Assembly: GCF_900114355.1 (NCBI RefSeq) | Contig: NZ_FOSS01000002.1 | Location: 325,491-389,490, forward strand | Origin: Lysobacter sp. cf310 | Lineage (GTDB): Bacteria > Pseudomonadota > Gammaproteobacteria > Xanthomonadales > Xanthomonadaceae | Length of the DNA: 64,000 bases | Reading direction: 5' to 3' | Part shown: positions 19,522 to 30,197 of the stretch, in pieces | Numbering within the stretch: the first letter of the stretch is position 1 | Layout of the letters: the number at the start of each line of letters is the position of its first letter | Notes under the pieces: model-generated | The model's input: only the letters and a program-made list of their open reading frames with translations | Database searches by the model: none | What the model was told of the DNA's origin: nothing | Made by a program: the position numbers and the translations under genes

Positions 19522-21531
19522 ATGTTCAGCAAGATCCTGATCGCCAATCGCGGCGAAATCGCCTGCCGCGTGATCCGCACCTGCCGTCGCCTCGGCATCC
19601 GCACGGTCGCGGTGTACTCCGACGCCGACGCCGACGCCCAGCACGTGCGCCAGGCCGACGAGGCCTATCCGATCGGCGGGCCGCGTCCGGCCGACAGCTA
19701 CCTGCGCGGCGACGCCATCATCGAGGTCGCGCTGCGCAGCGGCGCCCAGGCCGTGCACCCGGGCTACGGTTTCCTCAGCGAGAACGCCGACTTCGCCGAC
19801 GCGGTCGCGGCCGCGGGCCTGGCCTTCATCGGTCCGGCCGGTAGCTCGATGCGCAAGATGGGCAGCAAGGCCGGTGCCAAGGAATTGATGCAGGCCGCCG
19901 GCGTGCCGGTGGTGCCCGGCTACACCGGCGCCGACCAGACGCCGGACGTGCTGCATCGCGAAGCCGACGCGATCGGCTACCCGCTGATGATCAAGGCCGC
20001 GCACGGCGGCGGCGGCAAGGGTATGCGCATCGTGCGCGCCAGCGACGAGTTCCTGGCCCATCTGGAGAGCTGCCAGCGCGAGGCGCGCAACGCCTTCGGC
20101 CGCGACCGCGTGCTGCTGGAGCGCTACGTCGAACAGCCGCGCCACATCGAGATCCAGATCTTCGGCGACCGCCACGGCCAGGTGATCCACCTCAACGAGC
20201 GCGAGTGCTCGGCCCAGCGCCGCTACCAGAAGGTGCTGGAGGAATCGCCGTCCTCGTTCCTGAGCGCGGAACTGCGCCAGGCCATGGGCGCGGCCGCGGT
20301 CCAGGCCGGTCACGCGATCGACTACGTCAACGCCGGCACGGTCGAGTTCATCGTCGGCCAGGACGGTGGCTTCTACTTCATGGAGATCAACACCCGCCTG
20401 CAGGTCGAGCACCCGGTCACCGAGTACGTGACCGGCCTGGACCTGGTCGAGTGGCAGCTGCGCGTAGCCTCCGGCGAGCCGCTGCCGCTGGCCCAGGACG
20501 CGATCGTGCAGCGCGGCCACGCGATCGAAGTGCGTCTGTACGCCGAAGACCCCGAGGCCGGCTTCCTGCCCGGCTCGGGCAAGCTCGAGCGCCTGCGCCT
20601 GCCCACGCCCGACGCCCACGTGCGCATCGACTCGGGCGTGATCGAGGGCGACACGGTCACGATCTTCTACGACCCGATGATCGCCAAGCTGATCGTCGCC
20701 GACGTCGACCGCCCCAGCGCCCTCGCCCGCCTGCGCGCGGCGCTGGCCGAGTGCGAGATCGCCGGCCCCAAGTCCAACATCGAATTCCTGGAGCGCCTGG
20801 CGCGTCATCCGGCCGTGGTCGAGGGCCGCATCGACACCGGCTACCTGGACCGCCACCTCGACGAGTTCATGCCCGCCGCCGACGGCAGCGACGCCGAGGA
20901 AGCCGACGACCTGCTGATCGCCGCGACCGTGGCCGAGCTGCTGGCCCAGGAGCGCGACACCCGCCGCCGCGCCGCCGCCTCCAACGACCCGGAATCGCCC
21001 TGGGCGATCGCCGACGGCTGGCGCCTGGGCCACGGCGGCCGCCGCAGCCTGGCCTTCCTGCGCCGCGAGGAGCGCCTGGAGCTACACGCCCAGGGCAGCG
21101 CCGGCGATTACCGCATCGAACAGGCCGGCCGCACCCGCCAGGTCCAGGGCGCCCGCCACGGCGCCGAGGGCCTGAGCCTGCGCATCGACGGCCGCGCGCG
21201 CCGTTTTGCGTTGCTAGGGGATGAGCGCCGGGTGGTGGTCCACGACGGCGAACGCAGGCTGCGCCTGCTGCCGGTCCCGATGTATCGTCACGAATCGGCC
21301 GCGGCGGCCGGCACGGGCAACCAGGTGGTGGCGCCGATGCCGGGCCGGGTGGTGGTGGTCAAGGCCGCCGCCGGCGATCAGGTCGAAGCCGGGCAGGAGC
21401 TCATGGTGATCGAAGCGATGAAGATGGAACTCAGCCTCAAGGCCCCGCGCGCCGGCACGGTCGCCGAAGTGCGCGCCGCCGCCGGCGAATTCGTCGAGGC
21501 CGACGCGGTGCTGGTGGCGCTGGAAGCATGA
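19522..21531 (+). CDS. liuD: Methylcrotonyl-CoA carboxylase alpha (biotin-carrying) subunit
   Basis: This is the biotin carboxylase plus carrier subunit, partner of liuB. The 669-residue product has the ATP-grasp motif [11 protein letters not shown] (about 163-173), ERDCS-like carboxylase core ([11 protein letters not shown]) and [15 protein letters not shown]. The C-terminal biotin domain carries [10 protein letters not shown] with Lys634 as biotin acceptor. Length and domain order suit MCC alpha; a propionyl-CoA carboxylase alpha would be similar, so the neighbouring liuC/E decide. Its stop overlaps the next start (ATGA at 21528), making translation coupled to the following lipoprotein and liuE. 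Confidence 0.94.
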   Translation: MFSKILIANRGEIACRVIRTCRRLGIRTVAVYSDADADAQHVRQADEAYPIGGPRPADSYLRGDAIIEVALRSGAQAVHPGYGFLSENADFADAVAAAGLAFIGPAGSSMRKMGSKAGAKELMQAAGVPVVPGYTGADQTPDVLHREADAIGYPLMIKAAHGGGGKGMRIVRASDEFLAHLESCQREARNAFGRDRVLLERYVEQPRHIEIQIFGDRHGQVIHLNERECSAQRRYQKVLEESPSSFLSAELRQAMGAAAVQAGHAIDYVNAGTVEFIVGQDGGFYFMEINTRLQVEHPVTEYVTGLDLVEWQLRVASGEPLPLAQDAIVQRGHAIEVRLYAEDPEAGFLPGSGKLERLRLPTPDAHVRIDSGVIEGDTVTIFYDPMIAKLIVADVDRPSALARLRAALAECEIAGPKSNIEFLERLARHPAVVEGRIDTGYLDRHLDEFMPAADGSDAEEADDLLIAATVAELLAQERDTRRRAAASNDPESPWAIADGWRLGHGGRRSLAFLRREERLELHAQGSAGDYRIEQAGRTRQVQGARHGAEGLSLRIDGRARRFALLGDERRVVVHDGERRLRLLPVPMYRHESAAAAGTGNQVVAPMPGRVVVVKAAAGDQVEAGQELMVIEAMKMELSLKAPRAGTVAEVRAAAGEFVEADAVLVALEA

Positions 21532-22154
21532 ACCTGCGCCCCGCCCTCGTCGCCGCGTTCCTGCTCGCGCTGTCGGTGCCGGGCTGCGTCGCGTTCGAAC
21601 ACGCGCCCGTGAAAACGCTGGCTTGCGACCCCGACCTGGTCGGGCGCTGGCACGCCGACCGCGACGGGCCCGGCCCCGGCCGCGAGATCGTGATCGACGC
21701 GAAATGCGAGGCGCAGTGGCCGGTGCACGAGCGCGCGGTCGAGGTCAGCCTGCGCGGCTACACCCAGGGCGCGACCCGCTACGTGGTGCTGTCGCCCGAG
21801 CATGCCCAACGCATGCTCGGCAGCGAAGGCCAAATCAAGCTCGAGGACAGCGTGCCCAGGCACGCGGTGTTCATGGTGGCTTATCGCATCGAAGGCGATC
21901 GCCTCCAGGCTTGGCTGCCCGATCCGGACCGCGTCAACGCCGCGATCCGCGACGGCAAGGCGCGCGGGCGACCGCTTCAGAATGGCGACGCCTCCTCGGT
22001 GCTGGTGCAAGGCAACGCACGCGGCATTGCCCGACTGCTCGCGCAGGGCCCGGAACCGGTGTTCGGCCCGCTCAAGCCCGAGGCCTCGGCACTGCAACTG
22101 CAACGCGTGGCCGGCAGCGTGCTGGCGGCGACCTCGCCTGGAGCCGCACCATGA
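21528..22154 (+). CDS. Putative lipoprotein of unknown function in the liu operon
   Basis: This 208-residue protein starts within the liuD stop and its own stop overlaps the start of liuE, both by 4 bases. A signal peptide of about 19 residues ends in VPGC, so it should be lipid-anchored to the cell envelope at Cys20. The mature part is soluble, with a [11 protein letters not shown]-type start and no motif I recognise. An envelope protein between two cytosolic leucine-degradation genes is unusual; coupling suggests co-expression, not necessarily a pathway role. Confidence 0.8.
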   Translation: MNLRPALVAAFLLALSVPGCVAFEHAPVKTLACDPDLVGRWHADRDGPGPGREIVIDAKCEAQWPVHERAVEVSLRGYTQGATRYVVLSPEHAQRMLGSEGQIKLEDSVPRHAVFMVAYRIEGDRLQAWLPDPDRVNAAIRDGKARGRPLQNGDASSVLVQGNARGIARLLAQGPEPVFGPLKPEASALQLQRVAGSVLAATSPGAAP

Positions 22155-23044
22155 CCCCTTCGGTCCGCATCGTCGAAGTCGGCCCGCGCGACGGGCTGCA
22201 GAACGAGAAGGCGCAGATCGCGACCGCCGACAAGATCGCTTTGATCGATCGCTTGTCCGCGACCGGCCTGCGCAGCATCGAGGCGACCAGCTTCGTGAGC
22301 CCCAAATGGGTGCCGCAGCTGGCCGACGCCGCCGAGGTCTTCGCCGGCATCCATCGCAAGCCCGGCGTGCACTACCCCGTGCTGGTGCCGAACGAACAAG
22401 GCTACGAACGCGCACGCGCGGTCGGCGTGGAAGAGATCGCGGTGTTCACCGCGGCCTCGGAGGCCTTCAATCAGAAGAACATCAACGCCAGCATCGACGA
22501 ATCGCTGGCGCGCTTCGCGCCGGTGCTGGCGCGCGCCAAGGCCGATGGCGTGGCGGTGCGCGGCTACGTCTCGACCGTGCTGGGCTGCCCCTACCAGGGC
22601 GCGGTGCCGGTGGCCGACGTGGTGCGCGTGGCCAAGGCCCTGCACGCGATGGGCTGTTACGAGGTTTCCCTGGGCGACACCATCGGCGTCGGCACGCCCG
22701 GCAAGGCGCGCGCGATGCTGAAGGCGGTCGCGGCCGAAGTACCGATGGCGGCGCTGGCGGTGCATTTCCACGACACCTACGGCCAGGCCCTGTCCAACAT
22801 CCTGGCCTGCCTGGAAGAAGGCGTGGCGGTGGTCGATTCGGCGGTGTCCGGCACCGGCGGCTGCCCTTACGCCAAGGGCGCCAGCGGCAACGTCGCCAGC
22901 GAGGACGTGGTCTACATGCTGCACGGCCTGGGCATCGAAACCGGCGTGGACTTGAACGCGCTGGCCGAGACCGGACGCTGGCTGGCCGGCCTGCTTGGCC
23001 GCGAGACCGGCAGCAAGGTCGGCAAGGCGCTGGCGGCCGCATGA
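22151..23044 (+). CDS. liuE: Hydroxymethylglutaryl-CoA lyase
   Basis: This TIM-barrel enzyme cleaves HMG-CoA to acetyl-CoA and acetoacetate, the last leucine step. The 297-residue product starts at ATG 22151 in an ATGA overlap with the lipoprotein. It has the substrate-binding [10 protein letters not shown] (10-19), metal ligands in [12 protein letters not shown], and the signature [14 protein letters not shown] with the catalytic Cys. Length agrees with the bacterial family. The stop overlaps the start of a large c-di-GMP protein at 23041, so the catabolic gene and a signalling gene are translated together. Confidence 0.95.
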   Translation: MTPSVRIVEVGPRDGLQNEKAQIATADKIALIDRLSATGLRSIEATSFVSPKWVPQLADAAEVFAGIHRKPGVHYPVLVPNEQGYERARAVGVEEIAVFTAASEAFNQKNINASIDESLARFAPVLARAKADGVAVRGYVSTVLGCPYQGAVPVADVVRVAKALHAMGCYEVSLGDTIGVGTPGKARAMLKAVAAEVPMAALAVHFHDTYGQALSNILACLEEGVAVVDSAVSGTGGCPYAKGASGNVASEDVVYMLHGLGIETGVDLNALAETGRWLAGLLGRETGSKVGKALAAA

Positions 23045-25617
23045 GCCAGCGTCCGCCCGGGAACGAACCGACCGTGTCGCCGTCCCCGGTGGACGCGACC
23101 TCGACCCTGGCGGCGCTGGAGCTGGCCAGCCACGACAGCAGCCTGTCGGACGCCACGCGCGCGCTGCTGCTGGAGGCCGCCGAGGCGATCCGCAGCAGCA
23201 GCGACGACGCCGACGTCGCCCACACGCGCTACCGCGCCGTGTTCGATGCGGTGCCCGACCCGGTCAGCATCCTCGACGAAGTTGGCACCGTGCTCGACCT
23301 CAACAAGGCCGGCATGGCCGCCTACCGCCGGCCGCGCGACCAGATCGTCGGCCAGCCCATCCACGTGCTCAACCCGGAACTGCCGCGCGACCACCTCAAC
23401 CCGGTCTGGGAAACGCTGAACCGCGGCGAGACCTACGTCATCGAAGTCACCAACATGCGCGGCGACGGCACCCGCTTCCCGGTGGAAGTGCATTCGGCGG
23501 GCTTCGAGCACGAAGGCCGGCGCTGCATCGTCGCGGTCGCGCGCGACCTCAGCGGCCGCCGCGACGCCGAGCTGCGCTATCGCGAGCTGATGGAGACCAT
23601 CGACCGCGGCATCGTCGTGCACGACCCCGACTTCCGGGTGATCTACGCCAACGGCGCGGCCATGCGCATCATGGGCCTGGGCCATCAGCACAGCGCCGAC
23701 GAGGAAATGCGCTCCGAGCACTGGATGGTGATCGACGAGCACGGCCGCGAACTGAACCAGAAGGAATTCCCCGCCCAGCGCGCGCTCGACACTGGCAAGC
23801 GCGTCGACAGCGTGGTGCTGGGCCTGTATCACCGCGAGCGCCGCAACCTGATCTGGCTGACAGTGACCTCGCTGCCGCAATTCCCGGCCGGCGGCAACCG
23901 TCCGAACCAGGTGCTGTCGATGTTCACCGACGTCACCGCGATCAAGCGCGACAGCGCCCTGTTCGACCGCGCCCAGAGCCTGGCCCACATCGGCGGCTGG
24001 GAATGGGAAGCCGGCCCGGACGTGCTGTACCTCACCGAAGAAGCGCAGCGCATCCTCGGCCACGACCCGGTGCCGGCCACCATGGGCGAGATGCTCGGCT
24101 GCCTGCGTGCCGGCGACCGCCAGCGTCTGCGCGACGCGCTCGATCACGCGATCGCGTTCGGCCGCAATCTCGATCTGGAACTGCAGGGCATGCGCGCCGA
24201 CGGCCGCGGCTTCTGGGTACGCACCATCGCCCAGGCCGAAGCCGCCGACACCCTCAACGCGCGCCTGATCGGCACCCTGCAGGACATCACCGAACGCAAG
24301 CACGACGAAGAGAACCTGCGCATCCAGGCACGCAGCGACCCGCTCACCGGCCTGCTCAATCGCGACGCCGTGCTGTCGGAGCTGGAGAGCCGGCTCGACG
24401 ACCCCAACCGCGCGGCCTTGGCGGTGCTGTACATCGACCTCGACCGCTTCAAGGTGGTCAACGACGTGCTTGGCCATGCCGCCGGCGACCGCTTGCTGGC
24501 CTCGGCCGCGCGCCGCATCCAGCGCGCGGTCGGCAATGAAGGCCTGATCGCACGCTTCGGCGGCGACGAGTTCCTGGTGGTGTGCGAAACCGGCAACGAC
24601 CCGGCGCGGCCGGAGCGCCTGGCCGACTCCATCCTCGAGATCTTCGGCGACAGCTTCCGCCTGGACGGCGAGGAATTCAGCATCACCGCCAGCATCGGCA
24701 TCGCCCAGGCGCCGATCGACGGCGTGCGTTCGCAGCAGCTGATCCAAAGCGCCGACGTCGCCATGTACGACAGCAAGCGCCGCGGCCGCAACGGCTGGCA
24801 GAGCTTCACCCCGGAGCTGGCCGAGCAGCAGCTGCACCGCCTGCAGTTGGAAACCCATCTGCGCCGCGCGGTCCACAACGACGAATTCCATCTGGTCTAT
24901 CAACCGCAGGTCAACCTGGCCAACGGCGCGGTGGTCGCGGTCGAGGCGCTGATCCGCTGGCGCAACCAATCGCTGGGCGAGATGCGCCCGGACCGCTTCA
25001 TCGACCACGCCGAAACCACCGGCGACATCGTCGGCATCGGCGGCTGGGTGCTGAAGGAAGCCTGCCGGCAGCTGCGGCGCTGGCACGAGCGCGGCCTGGA
25101 CGTGCAACGGGTCGCGGTCAACGTGTCCTACCGCCAGTTCCTCGGCGAAGACCTGGCCAGCAGCGTGGCCGCGGCGCTGGCCGAATCCGGCCTGCCCGGC
25201 ACCGCGCTGGAACTGGAATTCACCGAGCGCGTGCTGATCGAGGACGTGCCCGACACCATGCGCACCTTCCATGCCCTGCGCGAGATGGGCGTGATGCTGA
25301 CCATCGACGATTTCGGCGAGGGCTACAGCGCGCTCAACTACCTGCGCCGCCTGCCCATCCACGGCCTCAAGCTCAGCCAGCTGTTCGTGCAGGGCGTGCC
25401 CGACAACCAGTCCGACGTCGCGGTCTGCCAGGCAGTGACCGGAATCGCCAGCAGCCTGGGCCTGGGCCTGGTCGCCGAGGGCGTGGAAACCGAACGCCAG
25501 CGCGCCTTCCTGCTCAAGCTCGGCGTCGAAGTCGGCCAGGGCTTCTTGTTCGCGCCCGGACTGATGCCGGACGAACTGCAGCAGTACTACCGCTCGCCGC
25601 TCGCGCTGCCGGGCTGA
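23041..25617 (+). CDS. PAS-GGDEF-EAL cyclic-di-GMP protein
   Basis: This 858-residue cytosolic signalling protein overlaps liuE by 4 bases. Three PAS-like sensor domains lie at about 60-180, 185-300 and 305-420, with no membrane segments. The diguanylate cyclase domain (430-590) has an intact GGDEF (507-511) but no RxxD inhibitory site. The EAL domain (600-855) has the EAL motif (635-637), ELEFTERVL and [10 protein letters not shown], so phosphodiesterase activity is plausible. The usual KID metal-site triplet reads KLS here. The net direction of c-di-GMP change cannot be told. Coupling to liuE hints at a metabolic input. Confidence 0.93.
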   Translation: MSQRPPGNEPTVSPSPVDATSTLAALELASHDSSLSDATRALLLEAAEAIRSSSDDADVAHTRYRAVFDAVPDPVSILDEVGTVLDLNKAGMAAYRRPRDQIVGQPIHVLNPELPRDHLNPVWETLNRGETYVIEVTNMRGDGTRFPVEVHSAGFEHEGRRCIVAVARDLSGRRDAELRYRELMETIDRGIVVHDPDFRVIYANGAAMRIMGLGHQHSADEEMRSEHWMVIDEHGRELNQKEFPAQRALDTGKRVDSVVLGLYHRERRNLIWLTVTSLPQFPAGGNRPNQVLSMFTDVTAIKRDSALFDRAQSLAHIGGWEWEAGPDVLYLTEEAQRILGHDPVPATMGEMLGCLRAGDRQRLRDALDHAIAFGRNLDLELQGMRADGRGFWVRTIAQAEAADTLNARLIGTLQDITERKHDEENLRIQARSDPLTGLLNRDAVLSELESRLDDPNRAALAVLYIDLDRFKVVNDVLGHAAGDRLLASAARRIQRAVGNEGLIARFGGDEFLVVCETGNDPARPERLADSILEIFGDSFRLDGEEFSITASIGIAQAPIDGVRSQQLIQSADVAMYDSKRRGRNGWQSFTPELAEQQLHRLQLETHLRRAVHNDEFHLVYQPQVNLANGAVVAVEALIRWRNQSLGEMRPDRFIDHAETTGDIVGIGGWVLKEACRQLRRWHERGLDVQRVAVNVSYRQFLGEDLASSVAAALAESGLPGTALELEFTERVLIEDVPDTMRTFHALREMGVMLTIDDFGEGYSALNYLRRLPIHGLKLSQLFVQGVPDNQSDVAVCQAVTGIASSLGLGLVAEGVETERQRAFLLKLGVEVGQGFLFAPGLMPDELQQYYRSPLALPG

Positions 25618-25697
25618 GGACGAAGACACGCTCCCCGACGTGGGCTCGCGAAACGACGCGCGCCGCCGCGCCGCCCCATGTTCCGCGAGGCCTCCCG

Positions 25698-27059
25698 ATG
25701 AAGCACCGCCTACGTCTTGCACTGTCGGGCCTGCTGCTCGCCCTCATCGGCACCGCCGCTCACGCCGCCGACCCCAAGCCCAGCCCGCGCGGCGAAACCC
25801 TGCTGCTGCGCCCCGACCGCGTCTGGACCGGCGACGAAGACGCAGCTCACAGCGGCTGGGCCGTAGTGGTGCGCGACGGCATCATCGCCGCGGTCGGCCC
25901 CGCCGATCGCATCGAAGTCCCCACCGACGCGCGCCGTATCGACCTCCCCGGCGCCACCCTGACGCCCGGCCTGATCGACCTGCACGCGCATCTGTTCCTG
26001 CACCCCTACAACGAAGCGGCCTGGAACGATCAGGTGCTCAAGGAGCCCGAGGCCTACCGCACCCTGCTCGCCGCGCGCCACGCCAGCGCGACCCTGCGCG
26101 CGGGCTACACCACCCTGCGCGACCTGGGCACCGAAGGCGCCGGCTACGCCGACCTCTCGCTCAAGCGCGCGATCGACGAAGGCCTGATCCCGGGCCCGCG
26201 CCTGTTCGTGGCCACGCGCGCCATCGTCGCCACCGCCAGCTACGGGCCCGGCCCGCGCGGCTTCCGTCCCGATATCGAACTGCCCGGCGGCGCGCAGGAA
26301 GTCAGCGGCGTCGACGAGACCGTGCGCGCGGTGCGCGAGCAGGCCGGCCACGGCGCCGATTGGATCAAGGTCTACGCTGATTACCGCATCGGCGCCGACG
26401 GCAGCGCCCAGCCCACCTTCAGCGCCGCCGAACTGCGCGCCCTGGTCGACGCCGCCCACCTCAGCGGCCGCCCGGTCGCCGCGCACGCGGCCAGCGATGC
26501 CGGCATGCGCCTGGCGATCGAAGCCGGCGTGGACAGCATCGAGCACGGCTACGGCGGCAGCGCCGCGACCTTCCGCTTGATGCGCGAGCGCAGCGTCGCC
26601 TACCTGCCCACCCTGACCGCGGTCGAATCCACCGAGCAGTACTACGCCGGCTATATCCCCGGGCAATCGCCGCCCACGCCCAAGCTGCGCGAGGCCGAAC
26701 ACGCCTTCCGTACCGCGTTGGCCGAAAAGACCACAATCGGCTGCGGCAGCGACGTCGGCGTGTTCCGCCATGGCGACAACTACCGCGAGCCGGTCTGGAT
26801 GGCCAAGCTGGGCATGTCCCCGGCCCAGGCCCTGCGCGCCTGCACCGCGGTGGCCGCGCGCATCCTGCGCCAGTCCGAGCGCCTGGGCCGGATCGCGCCC
26901 GGGCTGCGCGCCGACCTGGCCGCCTTCGCCGGCGACCCCAGCCAGGACATCGAGGCCCTGAAACAGCCGGTGCTGGTGGTGAAGGAGGGCGTGGTCCATC
27001 GCGAACCGGGGCGCGACCCGCTCGCGCCGTCGCCAGCGGCGGTCCAGCCAGTCCGGTAA
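25698..27059 (+). CDS. Exported amidohydrolase (imidazolonepropionase/prolidase-like)
   Basis: The 453-residue product starts at ATG 25698 and has a signal peptide ending near AHAAD (residue 23), placing it in the periplasm. Metal-binding motifs of the amidohydrolase superfamily are LHAHLFLH (about 93-100), VAAHAASD and IEHGYGG, with the final GSDVGVF. The overall layout fits the Xaa-Pro dipeptidase/imidazolonepropionase-like group, which often acts on peptides or cyclic amides. The substrate is not determinable. It is the last gene before the SDR at 27091 and is separated from the c-di-GMP gene by 80 bases. Confidence 0.9.
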   Translation: MKHRLRLALSGLLLALIGTAAHAADPKPSPRGETLLLRPDRVWTGDEDAAHSGWAVVVRDGIIAAVGPADRIEVPTDARRIDLPGATLTPGLIDLHAHLFLHPYNEAAWNDQVLKEPEAYRTLLAARHASATLRAGYTTLRDLGTEGAGYADLSLKRAIDEGLIPGPRLFVATRAIVATASYGPGPRGFRPDIELPGGAQEVSGVDETVRAVREQAGHGADWIKVYADYRIGADGSAQPTFSAAELRALVDAAHLSGRPVAAHAASDAGMRLAIEAGVDSIEHGYGGSAATFRLMRERSVAYLPTLTAVESTEQYYAGYIPGQSPPTPKLREAEHAFRTALAEKTTIGCGSDVGVFRHGDNYREPVWMAKLGMSPAQALRACTAVAARILRQSERLGRIAPGLRADLAAFAGDPSQDIEALKQPVLVVKEGVVHREPGRDPLAPSPAAVQPVR

Positions 27060-27090
27060 AATCGCCGTTTTCCCCGACCCGGACCTTCCT

Positions 27091-27861
27091 ATGCAACTCG
27101 ACACCGTGCGCGCCATCGTCACCGGCGGCGTCTCCGGCCTCGGCCTCGCGGTCGCCCAGCACCTGGTCGCCCACGGCGGCAAGGTCGCCCTGTTCGATCT
27201 CAACGACGACAAGGGCGCCAGCGCGGTCGCCGAACTCGGCGCCGACCGGGCCCGTTACTTCCGCACCGACGTCGCCGACGAAGCCGGCGTGGTCGCCAAC
27301 GTCGCCGCGGCCCAGGACTTCCTCGGCGGCCTCAACGTCGCCATCAACTGCGCCGGCATCCTCGGCGCCGGCCGCGTGCTGGGCAAGGACGCGCCGATGC
27401 CGCTGGCGCAGTTCCAGGGCACGGTGATGGTCAACCTGGTCGGCAGCTTCAACGTCGCCAAGGCCGCCGCCAACCTGATGCAGCACAACGAAGCCGGCAC
27501 CGACGGCGAGCGCGGCGTAATCGTCAACACCGCCTCGGTCGCCGCCTACGAGGGCCAGATCGGCCAGGCCGCGTATTCTGCCTCCAAAGGCGGCGTGGTC
27601 GGCATGACCCTGCCGATGGCGCGCGAACTGTCGCGCTTCGGCATCCGCGTGATGACCATCGCCCCGGGCATCTTCTGGACCCCGATGGTCGACGGCATGC
27701 CCGAGTCGGTGCAGCAGTCGCTGAGCGCGTCCATCCCCTTCCCCTCGCGCCTGGGCCGCCCGCAGGAGTTCGCCGACCTGGTCGCCTACATCCTGGGCAA
27801 CACCTACCTCAACGGCGAGACCATCCGTCTCGACGGCGCGACCCGTTTGGCGCCGAAGTAA
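27091..27861 (+). CDS. 3-hydroxyacyl-CoA-type short-chain dehydrogenase
   Basis: This NAD-dependent SDR has 256 residues. It shows TGGVSGLG (about 11-18), the NCAG-type segment INCAGI, the catalytic Ser in NTASVAAYEG and YSASK. The sequence resembles the HSD17B10/2-methyl-3-hydroxybutyryl-CoA dehydrogenase group used in isoleucine and fatty acid oxidation, including MARELSRFGIRVMTIAPG. Together with the thiolase at 4019 it could finish isoleucine breakdown. Start ATG 27091 lies in a short gap after the amidohydrolase. Confidence 0.88.
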   Translation: MQLDTVRAIVTGGVSGLGLAVAQHLVAHGGKVALFDLNDDKGASAVAELGADRARYFRTDVADEAGVVANVAAAQDFLGGLNVAINCAGILGAGRVLGKDAPMPLAQFQGTVMVNLVGSFNVAKAAANLMQHNEAGTDGERGVIVNTASVAAYEGQIGQAAYSASKGGVVGMTLPMARELSRFGIRVMTIAPGIFWTPMVDGMPESVQQSLSASIPFPSRLGRPQEFADLVAYILGNTYLNGETIRLDGATRLAPK

Positions 27862-27863
27862 AT

Positions 27864-27965
27864 CGCGGGAATCGGGAATGGGGAATCGCAAAGGCGGTTC
27901 CGTCCCTCACCCGAGTCTTCACGCCGTTGCTATGTCGATTCCCAACTTCTTATTCCCTATTCCCG
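27864..27965. repeat. GGGAAT-rich inverted repeat before efpL
   Basis: Runs of CGGGAATCGGGAATGGGGAATCG (27866 on) face the complementary GATTCCC...TATTCCCTATTCCCGG (27937-27965) across a 50-bp loop. The efpL promoter probably lies inside the second arm; the repeat is of a kind found between genes in xanthomonads. Confidence 0.55.
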
Positions 27966-27975
27966 GCCCCAAATC

Positions 27976-28542
27976 ATGAAAGCCTACGACGTAAAGAAAG
28001 GTAACGTAATCGAGCACAACAACACCGTGTACCAGGTGCGCGACATCGAACGCAGCTCGCCGCAGGGCCGCGGCGGCAACGTCAAGTTCCGTTTCACCAT
28101 GTATTCGGTTCCCGGCGGCACCAAGTTCGACCTCAGCGTCGGCGGCGACGACGAGCTCAAGGAAGTCGAACTCAGCCGCCGCCAGGTGACCTATTCGTAC
28201 AAGGACGGCGACGCCTTCGTGTTCCTGGACGACGAGGACTACACCCCGTACACGCTGGACGCCGACGTGATCGGCGACGCCGCCGGCTACATCGTCGACG
28301 ACCTGTCGGGCTGCTACGTGCAGATCATCGACGACCAGCCGGTCGCCATCCAGCTGCCGGCCAGCGTGACCATGGAAGTCATCGAGACCCCGCCGGAACT
28401 CAAGGGCGGCACCGCCACCAAGCGCCCGAAGCCGGCCAAGCTCTCCACCGGCATCGAGATCATGGTCCCCGAGTACATCGTCAACGGCGAACGCGTGCTG
28501 GTGAACACCGCCACCGGCGAGTTCGCCGGGCGCGCGGACTGA
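27976..28542 (+). CDS. efpL: Elongation factor P-like protein EfpL (YeiP)
   Basis: This 188-residue EF-P paralogue binds ribosomes stalled on proline-containing or similar motifs. Three beta-barrel domains are present. Domain I has the long loop SPQGRGGN, with Arg at the tip, typical of EfpL, where EF-P has a modified Lys. The tail carries the conserved [23 protein letters not shown] layout. KKGNVIEHN and YTPYT match YeiP. The start ATG is next to the repeat with no clear Shine-Dalgarno. A long hairpin follows the gene. Confidence 0.93.
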   Translation: MKAYDVKKGNVIEHNNTVYQVRDIERSSPQGRGGNVKFRFTMYSVPGGTKFDLSVGGDDELKEVELSRRQVTYSYKDGDAFVFLDDEDYTPYTLDADVIGDAAGYIVDDLSGCYVQIIDDQPVAIQLPASVTMEVIETPPELKGGTATKRPKPAKLSTGIEIMVPEYIVNGERVLVNTATGEFAGRAD

Positions 28543-28574
28543 TCGGCACGTAGTCAACCTGACGGCCGCCGATG

Positions 28575-28630
28575 CCCGCATGTCGGCGACAGACGCGGAC
28601 CTCCCGCGTTTGTCGCCGGTGCGATGCGGG
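28575..28630 (+). other. Long imperfect hairpin downstream of efpL
   Basis: Arms CCCGCAT / ATGCGGG enclose CGGCGACAGACGCGG / CCCGCGTTTGTCGCCG, giving a 56-bp near-perfect inverted repeat 33 bases after the stop. No T tract follows, so it is more likely an mRNA-stabilising or folding element than a strong terminator. The rest of 28543-28791 shows nothing. Confidence 0.6.
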
Positions 28631-28791
28631 CTCTACGCAATCGATCGGCCGCACCGGTGACGGAAACGCAACACCGATGCGGACAGAACCTGGGCGCTGG
28701 CGCCACCCGGCCGCATACTGCAGCGGCATGCGTTTCATCCGCAGCCAAGCCGCTGGGCGGCCGGCCCAGATCCGAACGTCGGACCTCGCCC

Positions 28792-29073
28792 ATGCAAGCC
28801 AAGGCCAGATTCCTCTCAGCGTTTCTGGCGGCGGCTGGCATCGCCGCGCTGGCCAATGCGCTGCCCTACTTGCTCACCCGTCATGCGTACCAGCGCGACG
28901 GCCAGGAGGTCGCCGGGTTTCCGTTCGCCTTTCACAGAATCGGCGGCGACTGCTCGCCCTCGCCTTGCGACAACTACGACTTCCACCTGACCTATTTCGC
29001 TGCCGACCTGTTGCTTGCGCTGATCTTTGCGGCGGCAGCGGGCTTGCTTGCGGCACGGACAGGCAAGCGCTAG
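28792..29073 (+). CDS. Small two-helix membrane protein, unknown
   Basis: This 93-residue protein has two hydrophobic segments (LSAFLAAAGIAALANALPYL and FAADLLLALIFAAAAGLLAA) and a polar loop with two cysteines (GDCSPSPCDNYDF) that would face the periplasm. Start ATG 28792 is chosen over an upstream frame from 28624 because it begins at the membrane segment. I do not recognise the family. Confidence 0.65.
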   Translation: MQAKARFLSAFLAAAGIAALANALPYLLTRHAYQRDGQEVAGFPFAFHRIGGDCSPSPCDNYDFHLTYFAADLLLALIFAAAAGLLAARTGKR

Positions 29074-29130
29074 CGCTATCCGCGCGCGCAGCTGTGCTGT
29101 GCGAGCGCGCGCCGACCTTGAGGACACCGC

Positions 29131-29244
29131 ATGGATCTGCCCAAGTTCAAGTACCACGAGGCTCCCATCGCTTCCGGCAACACCATCGAAGCGGCACCCG
29201 CTGAACAGGGCGCCTCCGGGCACAACCGGTTGCGTCTCCAGTAG
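29131..29244 (+). pseudogene. Possible CbrC/UPF0167 N-terminal remnant
   Basis: A short frame of 37 residues follows TTGAGGACACCGC. It begins DLPKFKYHEAPIASGN, similar by eye to the start of CbrC (UPF0167) proteins, then runs out of the family into a stop. No rest of the gene is found downstream. The remaining gene-free stretch 29245-29433 shows nothing else. Confidence 0.4.
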
Positions 29245-29433
29245 TAGATGGCACGACCGGTCAGGCGCAAACCATGCGGACCGGCTCGCCGCGTACGGGC
29301 ATCGCAGCGCGCTATGTGATACATCCTAGGCAAGCGCAGCCGCCCGTGGGCGCGACTGCGGCTCGATCCTGTCTTCGAGCCTGGTTGCGTCGCTATCCCG
29401 CATCACTCGGGCGCCTGGCCAAGGGGAGCCCGC

Positions 29434-30147
29434 ATGATCAAGTTTTTCCGCAATATGTTCGGCAGCAAGACCTCGGGGGCCGACGCCTCCGCGCCCGCAG
29501 CAGGGCCCGTACTCAACGAGTCGCAACCGGCCGTCCAATGGCTGGAAAAGGACGACCCGAAGAATCCCTTCACCGTGAACGGCTACGACTGCCAGGCCTT
29601 CGTACGGTCCATGCTGTCGACCACCCAGGACCCGGCCGTTGCCACCTCTTTCTCCGCACTGCGCGCCAGCCTTGGGCAGGAACACATCGGGCTCGTCCCG
29701 TCCGGCGCGGTGGCGCTGGAATGCCGGCTCGAGTATCCCTTCGAGGGCGAGACCGCCGACGGCGTGCTGTTCCACTCCTCGCGCATGGAAGAGAAGTGGG
29801 ACATCTACCTCTATGCCGACCGGATCTACTTCTGCCGCAGCTGGACCGGCGCACTGACCTTCCTGGCGCACTTCACCACCACCGGCAGCGCGCTGGTCAT
29901 CCATCAGATTCTGGCCACGTCCAGCGGCCCGGGCATGGATTACCGCTACGTGGTCAGGCAGGTCGACTACCTGGTGCGCAGCCACATCCTGAAACAGACC
30001 CATCCGCACCCGCTGCCCGCGGGTCTGGAGCGCGACCCGGCCAGCGTCGGCCTGTTCTCCTTCAGTCAATACGGCTGGCTATGCAGCTTCGGCACCTTCG
30101 ACGACACCTTGCGGCGCGATATCAGGAAGCCGCAGGTCGACGACTAA
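29434..30147 (+). CDS. Conserved-looking hypothetical protein, 237 aa
   Basis: The ATG at 29434 follows AAGGGGAGC. The protein starts MIKFFRNMFGSKTSG, with no signal peptide or membrane span. The middle has an aromatic-rich stretch (KWDIYLYADRIYFCRSW and FLAHFTTTGSALVIH), suggesting a single globular beta-rich domain. No motif or family is recognised. Neighbours are other small unknowns, so no context clue is available. Confidence 0.7.
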   Translation: MIKFFRNMFGSKTSGADASAPAAGPVLNESQPAVQWLEKDDPKNPFTVNGYDCQAFVRSMLSTTQDPAVATSFSALRASLGQEHIGLVPSGAVALECRLEYPFEGETADGVLFHSSRMEEKWDIYLYADRIYFCRSWTGALTFLAHFTTTGSALVIHQILATSSGPGMDYRYVVRQVDYLVRSHILKQTHPHPLPAGLERDPASVGLFSFSQYGWLCSFGTFDDTLRRDIRKPQVDD

Positions 30148-30197
30148 GGCAGCGCGTCATTCACCCATATCTGATTTAGTTCGATCGCCCCTCCCAC

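Noticed and set aside
22912-25722. 936-residue minus-strand open frame over the PAS-GGDEF-EAL gene
   Set aside because: Shadow of an intact multidomain gene; no motif in the translated frame.
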